Positions 1 to 11,282 of a stretch of DNA of 64,000 bases are shown piece by piece. A program made the position numbers and the translations under genes. The notes under the pieces were generated by a model that saw only the letters and a list, made by a program, of their open reading frames with translations, was not told the DNA's origin and did no database searches. Each line of letters opens with the position of its first letter. Within the stretch, counting starts at the first letter, position 1. Source of the DNA: Cryptomeria japonica (lineage: Eukaryota > Streptophyta > Pinopsida > Cupressales > Cupressaceae); the NCBI RefSeq assembly GCF_030272615.1, contig NC_081413.1, positions 24,789,966 through 24,853,965 on the forward strand, given 5' to 3'.

Positions 1-39
1 AGTGGTTAGGTTGATTTGAGATTCTACCAAATGAAAGAT

Positions 40-480
40 ATCTTATAAAAAAAAACATGAAGTGATTGTATTTATCACTCTTGATGTTGTTGAGATGTCC
101 ATGGAGTCTCATCACTTCCCTAAAGAATAAATCAACTATTTGTGGCACTTTGAAATATAAAGTGATGGAAAAGAAATGCACATACTTTGTAACTAGTTTA
201 TCCATAAAAACATATATACAATCCTCAGCTTAGAATTTATGGAGTCCCATGACATAGTCTATTGAGACGCTCTTTTATTTTTTTCTCAAGGATGGATAAG
301 GGTTGTTCTAGCATCGTAAATTATTTACCCTAAAAATTTCATGCTTTATTTGACACTTTCTTTAATTTCAATTCCCTTAATCCATTTAAGACCATATGTG
401 CTCTATGCAACCCTAAAAATTTACTAATGATCCTACACTTCAAAAAAATTCAAATGCAAAATTCCTATGTTAAGGGCCCG
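40..480 (-). pseudogene. Ty3/gypsy integrase core fragment, degenerate
   Basis: The reverse strand translates in one frame, with a stop after HKF, into the integrase core of a Ty3/gypsy retrotransposon. SIDYVMGLHKF (about 220-265) corresponds to the usual S-[IM]-D-[FY]-[IV]-x-G-L-P block and carries the first catalytic Asp. It is followed by MDKLVTKYVHF, then FFREVMRLHG, then SDKYNHF, which corresponds to the SDRDPRF block with the second catalytic Asp. The third acid (Glu) would lie beyond the left window edge. The upstream half (330-480) contains a further stop-ridden stretch ending in CQIKHE, like the C-x-x-x-K region before the core. No LTR is visible nearby. This is a non-functional relic unrelated to the array at 8.4-53.6 kb. 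The family call rests on motif order; the lineage cannot be given. Confidence 0.65.
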
Positions 481-1637
481 AATTCTTGGTTCTTTGTTTC
501 AGTGGCCTATTTTTGAGTGGACTCAGGCAACTAGTTGGTCCCACCAAAATGGATTAAAATTCAGGTGTTACATGTGTTAGCCTGTCCTTGGTGATCTAGT
601 CTTGATATTTGCATTTGATCATTATTTGCTAGCATACACCACAAATAACCTTTTTGATCCATATATGAAGAGAATCTTTTATCCTTCATAAAAGATGGAA
701 GAAAATTGTACAAGGAATAACCTATAAAACTATAGAGAAACAAACTACAAGAGCTTTACATATACAATATCATCATAGTGAAGGTGCACTCAAATATTGA
801 TTCATGTTTATTATTTATTGTCTTCATTATATTATGCACTAACATATTTGCAACACTTAAAGGGAGCATTATATCAAACCTTTATGTGGACTCCTTAAGA
901 GGATTTGATACCTAATATAATACTTTTTATTTTAGCATTTATCATTTATTTAGCCTCTATCCTTATGAGAGAAAACACTCTTTTCCAATATTGTTGTTAT
1001 GGAGGTCACAAAACCAACACAAGATTCAACTTCGGCAAGCTCCTATATAGAAAAACCATTTTTCCTATTCTTCAATGTTTAGATTCAAATATGAGAGTGA
1101 GGAGATATACAAAAGCAAAGCATACATTGATAGAAATTTAAAAATTTGAATGGATGAAAACCTCCAGACTTAGGTTCTCAACACTCCTATTCATCCAATT
1201 TCACCTAGATTTTCAAGGGATAGTTGTACAAAGGACTTTGATCCCTTTTTTAACATCTCTTGAGCATCAGTAGTATTCAAACATTAGTTCCTATCAATTA
1301 TGTTCTACATGGTGAGCTCTAGATTTCACTTCTAAGTTTTTCTTTATTTCTACATCTTCTATCTACCTTTGGAATCTATTTTTTAATTATATATTTGCTG
1401 AATTTTATCAAACTTATTATTATTATTTTCTTAGCATAATTCATTCACACAAACATCACAACGTCAATCTTTTACCCCCAAAAAAGAAAAATCCTAGTAC
1501 ATAGATCTTCCTTGAGGATAGTAGCTAGGCCTATTCATGTTTTAATATTATGAAGGATTGAGATCTTCTATATTGCATTGATTATTCTAGGGATCTCATT
1601 TTCTCCATTTCATTTTGGTGAACCAAAATAGCTTACA
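481..1637. other. Intergenic, no gene recognised
   Basis: AT-rich sequence. Short open frames at 561-743 and 905-1141 have no recognisable motifs and look like chance frames. It may belong to the same decayed gypsy element as the integrase fragment, but I see no LTR, primer site or protein motif to show it. Confidence 0.5.
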
Positions 1638-1711
1638 CATATATACATATATGTGCATGTGCACATACATACATACATACATAGATACATACATACATAC
1701 ATACATACATA
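1638..1711. repeat. Microsatellite (TA/CA followed by CATA repeats)
   Basis: A run of tacacatatatacatatatgt type sequence passes into an almost perfect tetranucleotide repeat of catacata with one gata interruption near 1681-1685. The repeat ends at aataggtaaa. Confidence 0.9.
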
Positions 1712-3656
1712 ATAGGTAAAATATAGTGTTATTCTAAACAATAAGGTAGGCTTTTTAAGTTTGAGTGAGAGGAAGCTTGTTTTTTTCATTTTTCATTCTC
1801 TTAAAATCTTTAAGGATGGAAACAAAAGGTTTTCTATACTATGGTGAAAAGAATCAACAATATTTAAGGCATTAAATACATATTTTAAAATTTATTTGTG
1901 CTATTGAATTCATATGGCCATGATATTTTCCTATAGGCCACAAGTTGATTCCCAACAACTTATATCTTTTTTAATAAATGTTGAATATCTCAATTGGGTT
2001 TTGCCATAGGTACCATTGGAACCTTGTGTTATAGTTTAGTTGTAGAGCATCCTTAGTAGTAATCAAGATACACAAAATATTAAAAGACTAAATAAATATT
2101 TTCTTTCATAAAAATGTAAAGTTTTTGAGGTGGATATTGAGTAAGTTGTATGATTGGTGTAAAATTACATTGTTATAACATTTAGTAGATGTTATTTTTC
2201 ATGTTAGTGTTTTACCCTCACTTTAGAAGGCATGTGAGATTAGTTAAATCATACATGATAAAGTAAAAAATAGTAATTATAACCATTATACTTATTTCCA
2301 AATATTTTAAAAGTGTTGGACTTGTCTTATTTTTCTATTTCCTTGCTAGATTAATGTCTTCAAATTTATAAAGAATATAAAAAGAACAAATTTCATACTA
2401 AAAAAAATCCCATAAAATATCATACACAAACTGATTGAATTCTATCTTGTATATAAAATCTATGTGGGATATCGGTCCTTCACTTTTCATTAATTGCTTC
2501 ATTCCTCACTAAGAAATAAGGATATGTACCATATATTAGAAACAATTACATCCCTTATGTTTCTTCAATATCCATATTTGATGTCGGAAATCTACTAATT
2601 TATTAATGTAGTTTATTTTGTATAGTTGCAAATATTCTGTAATACTAACACTATTTAAATTATACATATATTATTAAATATCAAATGATGTATAAATAAT
2701 ATGATATGCTTAATATATAACAATGTACTCAGATATATACTCAACGATGAGATTTAAAATCATTCCTACATTATAAAGTTTTCTAGTACAATGTAAAGGT
2801 CAATACTAGGAATTAGGTATAATAATAGCTCTATATAGATTATAATATTATATTTATGTAAGAAACTAATAATACTATTATAACACATAAATATATAATA
2901 AAGGTAAATATATCACAATATAATTAGAGCTATTATTATGTGAATAAATTAACATTACCTATACAATATTTAATTAGCTAGTATAGAGTTATGTATAAGT
3001 ATTATATCAATATAAATTAGGATAAAATATACTCATTAATATTCCCATCTTATTTTGAGCTAATTAATCATATTCTATTAATTCATTATATTTAAAGTAT
3101 AGAATATTTATATAGTATAGTGATTATATAATTGAGGTAACTTAATTTAATCTAGATTAGTGATATAAATTATTATACTTTAAGTACTAACATATTATGA
3201 CTATGTAATGTTATTAATAAACTACTAAGTAAATTAATTTAGTTATTTGATTATTAATATACTTCATTTTATATTATATAATTCTAAATTAGGTTAAATT
3301 ATTATATTTTACTATATATTCATTTTAGGATATATCTATACAACAGGTTAATAGTAATACATAACATCATATTAAGAATGGATATTATACTCACATATAT
3401 GATAATTAGGGTAAATAATTAACCAAACTACAATTTATTAGTCTATTTTATAATACTAATTATATCACAAAATTAGAGATGAGGGTGATCCTAATTTACA
3501 ATATAACTTAACATTCAAGGTTATAATTATTTGTGATTATCAATATTATGTTGGTTCAATACACTAATTAACTTACTCTATGATTCATAACCACCACTCA
3601 ATTATATTATATATGATTGTATAATTTCCTTATGATATAATAATAGAAGATTAAAT
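1712..3656. other. AT-rich intergenic DNA
   Basis: No open frame of note. From about 2640 onward the sequence is extremely AT-rich and full of short palindromes. One example is taataatagctctata near 2821, matched in reverse by tagagctattatta near 2925. No protein motif is seen on either strand. Confidence 0.6.
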
Positions 3657-3827
3657 GTTACCACCTAATATATACATCATTATAAATTAATATTACTTAA
3701 TATTACTTGTATAATATTATAATGACATAGTTATAGACAAGTTGTTAAATAATAAGTATTTAATTATAATATAATTAATAATATTAATTAATATTTATTT
3801 ATAATGATGTATATATTAGGTGGTAAC
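3657..3827. mobile_element. MITE-like element with perfect 31-bp terminal inverted repeats
   Basis: The left arm, 3657-3687, begins gttaccacctaatatata; the right arm, 3797-3827, is its exact reverse complement over 31 bases and ends tatattaggtggtaac. The 109-bp interior is non-coding and AT-rich, itself partly palindromic. The size (171 bp), TIRs and lack of coding match miniature inverted-repeat transposable elements. Flanks are ttaaat on the left and tataag on the right, so no convincing target-site duplication is visible and the superfamily is unassigned. A fold-back sequence of other origin is the alternative. Confidence 0.55.
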
Positions 3828-5371
3828 TATAAGATTAGAGATAAACATATGAATTAATTAAATATAGATTATACTAGTTTCCTAGTAAACAATTATATAA
3901 AGACTACACATAAGTTCTATCTATAATAATTATAACTTATTAAATAAGTATAACAAGACTAATTTATCTAATTATGTCTAAAGTTAGAGTTACAATAATT
4001 ATGTAACAACTAGATTTCATATGATCTTTAGGTGGATATTCTCTTCCCCAATTAATATCCTACCATTAGTATAAATTTCAAGATCATAAGTTAACCATAT
4101 GATTACAACCACATTTAAAGAAATTAATATATCACTAAAGTTATTATTCTTGAACTAAAATTTTTCACTTTTCTTGGTATATTTTCTATTGAGATGTTTA
4201 AATAGTTTGAGATTTACGTTGCCATTCAATAATCATCCTAAACTAATCTTTAAATCGCATATCTCTATATAGTCATAATAGTTTTTTTTTTTAATTCCTT
4301 TAAATATATGAATCAAGCTGATAAAAATGAACAAATCATGTTGTATTTTGCTTCTATGGAGTTTTTATACTTGTTTCCCCATGAATTATATCATTCATGA
4401 TTGATGTGAGTAGTATAAGGCCCATGATACAATTCATTTAATAATTAACAATAGAAGGCCCACAAATATGGTTTATTATCATGATGTAGTGTAGGAAAAA
4501 CAAAGATCCTATGTTAACCATTAAACTATGTGCAAACATATGTTTAAAGATGAAAAGTAACTTGTATGATTCTCGTCAAGTTAGTTTCATATTCATTGAA
4601 AGAGTATAAGATCAATTTAAGGAGATAGGAAAAATGGTTTTAATAATTACTATATTTATTATATGTGGATTGAAATATGTTGATATGGAAATATATAAGC
4701 TTCAAATATGTTGTTGATTATGAAAGATGTGATCAATAAGTTTTAAAACATGGGGGCAAGAAATTTTGTTTCCAAATTTTCTCCCAATGTGAGGACAAGA
4801 GTTATGCAAGATGTTTTTAGTCACAAAATAACATAATGAAATTGCTTAATTTAGAGAGGATTCTAGAAGGTTTTTGTACTAAATAAAAATATTGTGTATG
4901 ATATACATATATGAAAGATGATAAATAAATTATCTTTTAATAATTTTGGTATTTAGTTGGTAAGTATGATTTTAGATTTGATGTTATTTAATATCAAATA
5001 GTAGTGTATATAAGTTAAAATACAATTATACCATTACAATATATAATATTATATTAGGATTAAATATATTATATTATATATAAAAATTGTGAGCTAAGAG
5101 GCTTAAAAGGGGAGACCCAAGTGATTTTAACATACTATCTATAGATGTCTTCTCTAGTAGTTTTAATGATAATGCCATTCATGGGATGGAGTCATTGAGA
5201 GTATTAAGAGAATACATGAAAGTGGGTAGCCTATCAATAGATAAAACTAATATAAACAAGCAACCTAGTCTCCAAGTACATATCATTTCATACTAATCGC
5301 TTTGATCAACAATATTTCATATAGTATCAACAATAATATTAATTCTCATATTAATCGATCATAGTACTAAT
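3828..5371. other. AT-rich intergenic DNA
   Basis: Continuation of the very AT-rich block, somewhat less extreme after about 4020. I find no coding motif, LTR or RNA gene here. Confidence 0.5.
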
Positions 5372-5520
5372 AAGGATGGTACAGCTTGAGTTGGCCTAGT
5401 GGTGGAGAACTTGTGCTCTTGAAAGAGACGTCACAAGTTCAAATCCCACAAAGGGTGTAAGTTATGTACGCCTCATCGGCTTTGGCTCATTACTGATCAA
5501 AAAAAAAAAAAGGATGATGT
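5372..5520 (+). mobile_element. tRNA-derived SINE with A-tail and likely target-site duplication
   Basis: The body runs about 5381-5498. Near its 5' end ttggcctagtggtgg matches a polymerase III A box (TRGCNNAGYNGG), and about 40 bases later agttcaaatccc matches a B box (GGTTCRANNCC). These are the internal promoter halves of a tRNA-derived SINE. A 13-base A-run (5499-5511) ends the element. The bases before the body, aaggatggt (5372-5380), recur with one change after the tail as aaggatgatgt (5510-5520), as expected for a target-site duplication of an L1-type insertion. At about 130 bp it is short for a SINE; the family was not identified. Confidence 0.75.
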
Positions 5521-6639
5521 TGAACACTATACTGATAAATTATCTATTGGTCACAATAATGACAAAATGCTACTGATTAGGAATCATAAAAATATTACTA
5601 CTCAAAAAAAGAATTATGTCAAAAGATAATAATGATGACAACAATCTAGAAAAAATATTGCATTATTAACAAACAATCTATAACAACAACACTAACACTT
5701 GAGATCCAATAAAAATGACAAGTCAGAGGATAGCATAATCATTTAACAAATTTATCTATTGATAACTATCCTCATAAATCATGAATGACAACCAACAATT
5801 ATAGTCACTAATCACAGACACTAGTATCATCTCTTCATAATTGTACAAAGTGTCTTCACAAGTGTAGATAACAACATTCATATTTTAAATATTGACTACA
5901 ATAATTATCATTGTCCCCTCAGAACAAATCCAAATACTATTCAATAATGGTAGCTAGAAATTTTGTAGCTACTTACATTGTTGAAGGTGTTTAACTTTTT
6001 TATAAAAATTTTATAGTAGAATGATAGGTTAGATGCTTATATAAAAAAACTAATTTTGTATGATATTATTAATGATATATCACCAACAATTTGTGAAAAA
6101 TTTTAATCATGAAAATTTTGGAAACACTACCAAAACAAAGGTAAATAAAAATGTAACAATATTTAAAAAAATTATTTTCTTCTATAAAATACAAAACTTA
6201 AATCATCTAAATAAGTCATATATACAAATACACAACCTAAATATTTTGAATTCCCACAAAAAAGTGAAGGAAAGTATATCAAATTTGATTTCCACTTAAT
6301 GTAATACTTTTCAATGGAAACCATACAAATACTACCCAAAATCATATATTGTGAAAATGCAAATTGAATAAATCACAAATCTTAAACATTAATCATTCAT
6401 ATACTAATTTCTAGCTTGGGAGTAATTTCTACATTTTCAACCAAAAAAAAAAGGTAATGAAATGAGATGCATCATATCTTGATGTTTAATAAAAGTGGTC
6501 AAAAAATAAAAGAATATTTACCTTGACCAACATAAATCTTTAAAGTTTTTACCATTGCCCAAACCTAACAATTTTTGACTTATTGTATAAGAAGGAAGGC
6601 ATAGAATTCAATTTTCTTTTTCTTTCAATATTATTAAGG
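5521..6639. other. Intergenic, no gene recognised
   Basis: AT-rich DNA. The open frame at 6060-6299 is low-complexity (Asn, Lys, Ile-rich) and has no motif, so I treat it as chance. Confidence 0.5.
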
Positions 6640-7400
6640 ATCAACTTTTTCTTGTGAAATTATATTGTATATAGTTATTATGTGTTTTCCTTCTCATGTC
6701 AATATGTTGGAATCTTTTAGTGTAGTGGATCCTAGTGTTGTGAATATTTCTAGAAGGTCGGGTTTCCCTACTCAAGGGACTGTTACTTCTACTGATGCAA
6801 GATGTAGACAACCAAAGTAGAAGATTGATCATGTGGGATGATGGCTTCCTCCTCCTTAAGGAAATTTAAAGATAAATATTGATAGCTCTTCTAGGGGAAA
6901 TATTGGGCATGCCAACATTGATGGTATTGGTAGAGATAGTTATCTAGTGATGTTTAATATTTCTTTATCATTTATAAAAGTTTTTCATACAAATAATTTC
7001 ATGAAGGCTCTTGACATCTTGTATCCTATGGAGAGAGGTTGTGCTCCTAGATAGAAATGGATTATTTGTGAGTATGATTCACAAGCGTTGGTGGACATTT
7101 TGAATGAGTAGCAAATGGATGTTGCTAACTAGTATTTAGTTGTGATTATTAGGGAGATTCTAAACCCAAGTAAGTCTTTTGAATGTGTTACCTTTTCTCA
7201 CATTTTGCAAGAGTGAAATGGACTAGCAAATTGCCTAGCAAAATGGACATCTGAATGACTATAGGTTTGGAATTTTGTAGATAGAAGAAATTTTACTTTG
7301 GATTTATTTTATATGTTCAAGAAATTAGTTGTGGAAAATAAGGTTGTATAAGTGGTTGTCCTTTATTGGGCCACTAGCCATTACTGTTTTGTATTTTTCT
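6640..7400 (+). pseudogene. RNase H-like domain fragment (plant LINE/RVT_3 type), left copy
   Basis: One forward frame, interrupted by stops, reads PPP-stop-GNLKINIDSSSRGNIG, then IDGIGRDSYLVMFNIS, then FMKALDILYPMERG, then KWIICEYDSQALVDILNE, then LANCLAKW. This is the motif order of the RNase H-like domain found at the C-terminus of plant non-LTR retrotransposons and their domesticated relatives: K-hydrophobic-NxDGA...GNPG, G-x-[IV]-RD, then an ALxxGL helix, then E-x-DS. The first Asp (in INIDSS) and the Asp of EYDSQ are kept, and a Lys-Ala replaces the Glu helix region. At least five stops make it non-functional. The upstream part (6640-6840) also has a counterpart in the right copy. Confidence 0.6.
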
Positions 7401-7559
7401 TTTATGGCTAACAAATTTTTCCCCTTTCGTAAAAAATAATTTTGATTCTATTTTTTAGTGTAGTCTCTTTTCACAAAAGGGGTAAAAATGTATTAAACAC
7501 AAATGAGAATTACAAAGCAAGAATGGTCAACAAGCCTATGAAGAATAATTAATTACCCA
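7401..7559. other. Spacer between two opposed RNase H fragments
   Basis: A 159-bp spacer without coding signs. It separates the forward RNase H fragment from the reverse-strand one. Confidence 0.4.
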
Positions 7560-8200
7560 TTCCTATCCTCTAGAACTAATTTCTCTAACATATGAGATTA
7601 ATCCAGTGGCAAATATCTCCTATCTATAATATTCTAACCCTACATTAGATTAGAGGCCCATATTGCTAGGCAATCCACTACTCTATTCTGCTCCCTAGGA
7701 ATATGACAAAATGTAATTGATTCTAAAGACCTACTCAAATGAGATCACATCCACTACAATTAAGAATATCGAATAACCATAGCTAACTACAATTAGGATA
7801 GTTCAAGTGATTCTATTGTAGCATATTCATAACCACTTGTGAATAAATTTGACAAATAATCCTTTTCCAACCAAGATCATATCCTCTCTCCATAGAATAT
7901 AAGATGGTGAGGGTATTCATGTAGCTATTCATATGAAACACTTTATAAATAGAAAAGAAAAATCGAACATCACCAGCACTATCTCTACCAATACCACCTA
8001 TACATACATAACTAGGATTCCCACTAGAAGAGCTATCGATATTTATTTTCAGAACTTATTGAGGTGGAGGAAGTGATCGTCTTACCCAATCAAGCTTCGT
8101 CTTATACTGCCTACATCTATTCCACTAAACCTGCTTAGATCCAGCACTAGTAGAAGTACTATTTCCCTAATAAAAAGGTTAAAGGCACAAAATTGTGTCA
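7560..8200 (-). pseudogene. RNase H-like domain fragment, right copy, reversed
   Basis: The reverse strand reads RRSLPPPQ-stop-VLKININSSSSGNPS, then CIGGIGRDSAGDVRF, then KVFHMNSYMNTLTILYSMERG, then GWKRIICQIYSQVV. This is homologous to the left copy at 6640-7400 along its length, including the PPP and MERG segments and the sequence upstream of the domain. The two copies are clearly diverged from each other and lie head to head, forming an imperfect inverted repeat about 0.7 kb per arm. In INSSS the domain's first Asp has become Asn. Stops and frame changes near the end show decay. No reverse transcriptase is found nearby. Confidence 0.55.
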
Positions 8201-8369
8201 CGTTTCAAGCCAGCTCATCAGCACAAGTGAATTTAAGTAATTCTAACTAAAAAATAATTTTAGTTAGACATATGGTCTATAGAGATTCACTATAGCTATC
8301 TTCTATATGGCCCACAACGTTTCCATTTGGAATTGTCTACTAAATGTATATTTTATACTACTTTGGTTC

Positions 8370-9266
8370 TATAGACGTCTAAAAATGGTCAACGCTTGTG
8401 GAGTCATACTTTAACATTTGCACATTGCCTTATTTTAGGGTTCTTGTATCGCATTAACATTTCTCCTATGTTACGCACTTGGTCTTTATCATTTGCGAGC
8501 ATCGAGTCATTCTTCTGCATTCTTCATTCGTCTCATCTTCGAATTTGGTCTTGTCGATAACAATATTTGTCATGATTTTGGTCAATCTTATCCTGTCGCA
8601 TCAATGTGCGTATTCATTTGTCATCATTTTGGACATCGTCAATCCTAATTAGGGTTTTTTCCTCTTATCAATCTTCTCATCATGTGATAGATTTGTCATC
8701 GATCGTTGTCATTTTCAATCTGGTCGTTTTGCAATCTATTTTGTCATCGATCCTTGTCTTCTTGTCAATCTTGTCATTTTGCAATCGATTTGTCATCGAT
8801 CGTCGTCCTTCTCAATCATGTCAATTTCGATCAAATTGTCATTGTTCCTCATCAATTGGCGCATTTATCAATCAAATCGTTTGTCAACATTGGTCTTTTG
8901 TTAGTCAGAATCATGATCGAATCGACATCAATTATCTTTTGTCAAGACCTAATTGTCATCCTTGCATTTCTAATTCATCTTTTAGGGTTTCATGATTTTA
9001 TTCATTTAATCCTGTTTGTCATTTCCCCCTCTCGGATTAATAAATTATTTATTTATCCTAAGTCTTCATGTCACAATTAAATGTTTATTTAATTGGATAA
9101 CTAATTATTCCTCTTTTTGTGAATTAATTAATAAATGACAAATTATTAATTGATTTATCTAATTTCTCCTAATTCCTAATTTCCTAATTTTTCATCAATT
9201 TCTAATTCCTAATTTCTAATTCCTAAGTTCCAATTTTCTAATAATTAGAATTATTTCCTATCTACA
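8370..9266 (+). repeat. LTR at left end of unit A, internally deleted (897 bp)
   Basis: It begins tatagacgtctaaaaatgg (the other copies begin tgtagac, so the canonical TG has become TA) and ends tttcctatctaca, giving short terminal inverted repeats TGTAGA/TCTACA. Compared with the complete LTR at 45681-47219 it lacks about 600 bp, including the TATA-like tctataaattgg and everything from there nearly to the end. It is dense in ttgtcat and atcgat words. Without the TATA region this LTR is unlikely to drive transcription. Confidence 0.8.
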
Positions 9267-9271
9267 TTAAT

Positions 9272-9290
9272 TGGTGAATCCGATGTGAAC
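9272..9290 (+). promoter_or_regulatory. Candidate primer-binding site, unit A
   Basis: Five bases after the LTR end lies tggtgaatccgatgtgaac. The same place holds tggtgaactcgacgtgaac in B and C and tggtgaacccaacgtgaac in D. TGG at its start fits pairing with a tRNA CCA end. I could not match the rest to a plant tRNA from memory; it is not the common initiator-Met site (tggtatcagagc). Confidence 0.55.
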
Positions 9291-11282
9291 TAACCCCCTA
9301 ACCATGCTTTTGAGTGCTTTTAAGTTGATTTGCAGGTTAAAAACCCAAGAAACAAGATAATGTGGGGTTTTCTGAGAACTTCTGCACCTGTGTGAGACAA
9401 TCTGCGCCTGTGTCAAGCATTTTGCGCCTATGTCAAGGACAATCTGTGCCTATGTCAATCATTTTGCGCCTATGTGAGACATTCTGCGCTTGTGTAGGGC
9501 CAGAAACAGAGGTAAAAGGTAATGTTTTTCACTTGCAAATTGTTTTATTTTGAATTTTGTTTCTACTTTTTTGGTTTTTGGTACTGATTCTCTATGCAGC
9601 ACCTTGGCATACGCATGGCAAAGACAACAAATGAAACTACTAACACGTTTTATACAGGTTTGATAGTCAAAGACTAAACATATCAAACTTCTGACTTGGG
9701 TTTTGCAGGTTGCCTTGGACTACAACTAAACTTTGTGTTTGTAATTAATATTTAGGCACCTAGTATGATTTCTAAATATTATGGAATGAATGTATGTTTT
9801 CTTTGATTGTTGAGTTTGACATTGGAGTAGGAGAATATGCTCTCATCCTTCTTAGGGTGATAAGAAATCCAGATCTTCGATACCATGCTCATGTTTTTGA
9901 TTGTGTGTCACCTTTAGAGGGCCTGCCTTCCTAACCATTTGCTTTTGCAAGCAAGTGACAACCATGAGAAGGGAACGACCCAAAGTGAGTACGGCTAGAA
10001 TACCTTGGCATTCTAACACACTATAAACAAATACCTGATGGGCGAAAGCTTTGAAGGACGGGTTATGTGGGAATTGGAGTTACTTGGGAAGTGATGACCC
10101 TTGAACTCTTTCTCATATCAACATCTAAGTAGGACCTCACGGTCTAAATCATGCTTGCGCGACTACATTTCTTTGGTATCTTGGTAAGCTTAATGTCTCA
10201 ATCACACTTGCGTGACACCAAGGACTAACGCTTAACAAAAATCCTTACTAAACACCTTGTATTTAGAGGCCAAAAATCCTTCTAGTTGCTTGAGAAGGAC
10301 AAGTTTGGATACTAGGAAGAGATACTAAGTTCTCCATGGGGAGATTTCCATGGCGACTAATGCTTGGCTGCCGTAAGAAATGTCCTAATGTCCTCTCAAG
10401 TACCTAATGTCCTTTCCTACCATAAGAAATGTGTGAATGAGCATGATTGTCTTGAGTCTATGTTAAAATATCTTGTCTTCTTTGCTTGTCAAAAGTTGAA
10501 TTGCATCTTATTTCAAAAACAAGACAAATTGATTCAAAACAAGGTTAAACACAAGAACATTTCATCCAACAAAGATCAAAACACCTTCAAACATGGCCGT
10601 CAAACATTTTTCAAAATCTTGTCTCAACATTCATGTCACTTAGATTTAGGTTCATCTTAGGTTTGCATTTTGCAAAGTCATTGTCAAATACCAAGGTTAG
10701 GTTTCACCTAGGTCATACTCCTTTGCATATCAATAAGGGTCATCCATTTGCATGTGTCCTCTTGCATTAGAGTAATACCATTGTCATACATTCATATTTG
10801 CATACCCTAGGTCTCTTCATTAAGTTTAGGTCATTATCATATCATATTAGCGTTATTTGCATAGTAATTGTCCCTTTGCATATAGTGTCAAAACTAGGTT
10901 TTGTCATACTTGAGTAATCAAAATCTTTGATAAACCCTAAGTCATTGTTAGGAAGTCTAGACCTTATCAAACTTTTGTCTTTTTGTCATCAATGTCATTT
11001 GGTCAAACCTTGCTTAGTATCCAAGCATATAGGGGAGACATTGTCATTTTGTCCTTTTGTCACTTGGTCCTTTTGTCCTTTGAGGTCTAGACATCATTTC
11101 AGTCTCCTAAGGGTCTCATTTTTAGAATTGCATTCATGAGTTTGTCAAAATCTTGAAAAACAACAAAAACATAGGTTGCATTCTTGCCATAGATTACATT
11201 TTCATCTATTTAGGTTGCATTTAGTTGCATATCATACATCATCCTTTTAAAATCCAAAATCCCAAAAACATTGCATAGTGAC
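9291..11282 (+). other. Unit A leader, non-coding
   Basis: Two kilobases between primer site and ORF1 without a convincing gene. It holds the gcgcctgtgt repeat cluster, then (9585-9970) the segment that units B and C have replaced by an inverted block, then a conserved stretch ending cccaaaaacattgcatagtgac before the ORF1 start. A frame resembling B 22839-23174 is present in all four units but starts without ATG and is broken in C. Confidence 0.6.
9375..9500 (+). repeat. Short tandem repeat built on ctgcgcctgtgt, unit A leader
   Basis: Six degenerate copies with a period of about 22-24 bases (tctgcacctgtgtgagacaa, tctgcgcctgtgtcaagcat and so on), ending at tgtagggccagaaacag. Equivalent clusters occur at 18990-19125 (B), 31738-31866 (C) and 47330-47456 (D). 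The same word reappears near the 3' end of the units inside the predicted intron of the antisense gene. Confidence 0.75.

Noticed and set aside
8606-9080. Ser/Cys/His-rich frames in the LTRs (also 44789-45169 and 46025-46389)
   Set aside because: Overlapping frames of the ttgtcat/atcgat repeats; not conserved as protein between LTRs.
9375-9500. A CRISPR-like array of gcgcctgtgt repeats
   Set aside because: Repeats are too short and degenerate, spacers are nearly equal in sequence, there are no cas genes, and the setting is a plant retroelement.
9362-9553. Cys-rich small peptide (CTCVRQ... CACVG) as a secreted peptide
   Set aside because: The Cys periodicity follows the DNA repeat, and there is no signal peptide.
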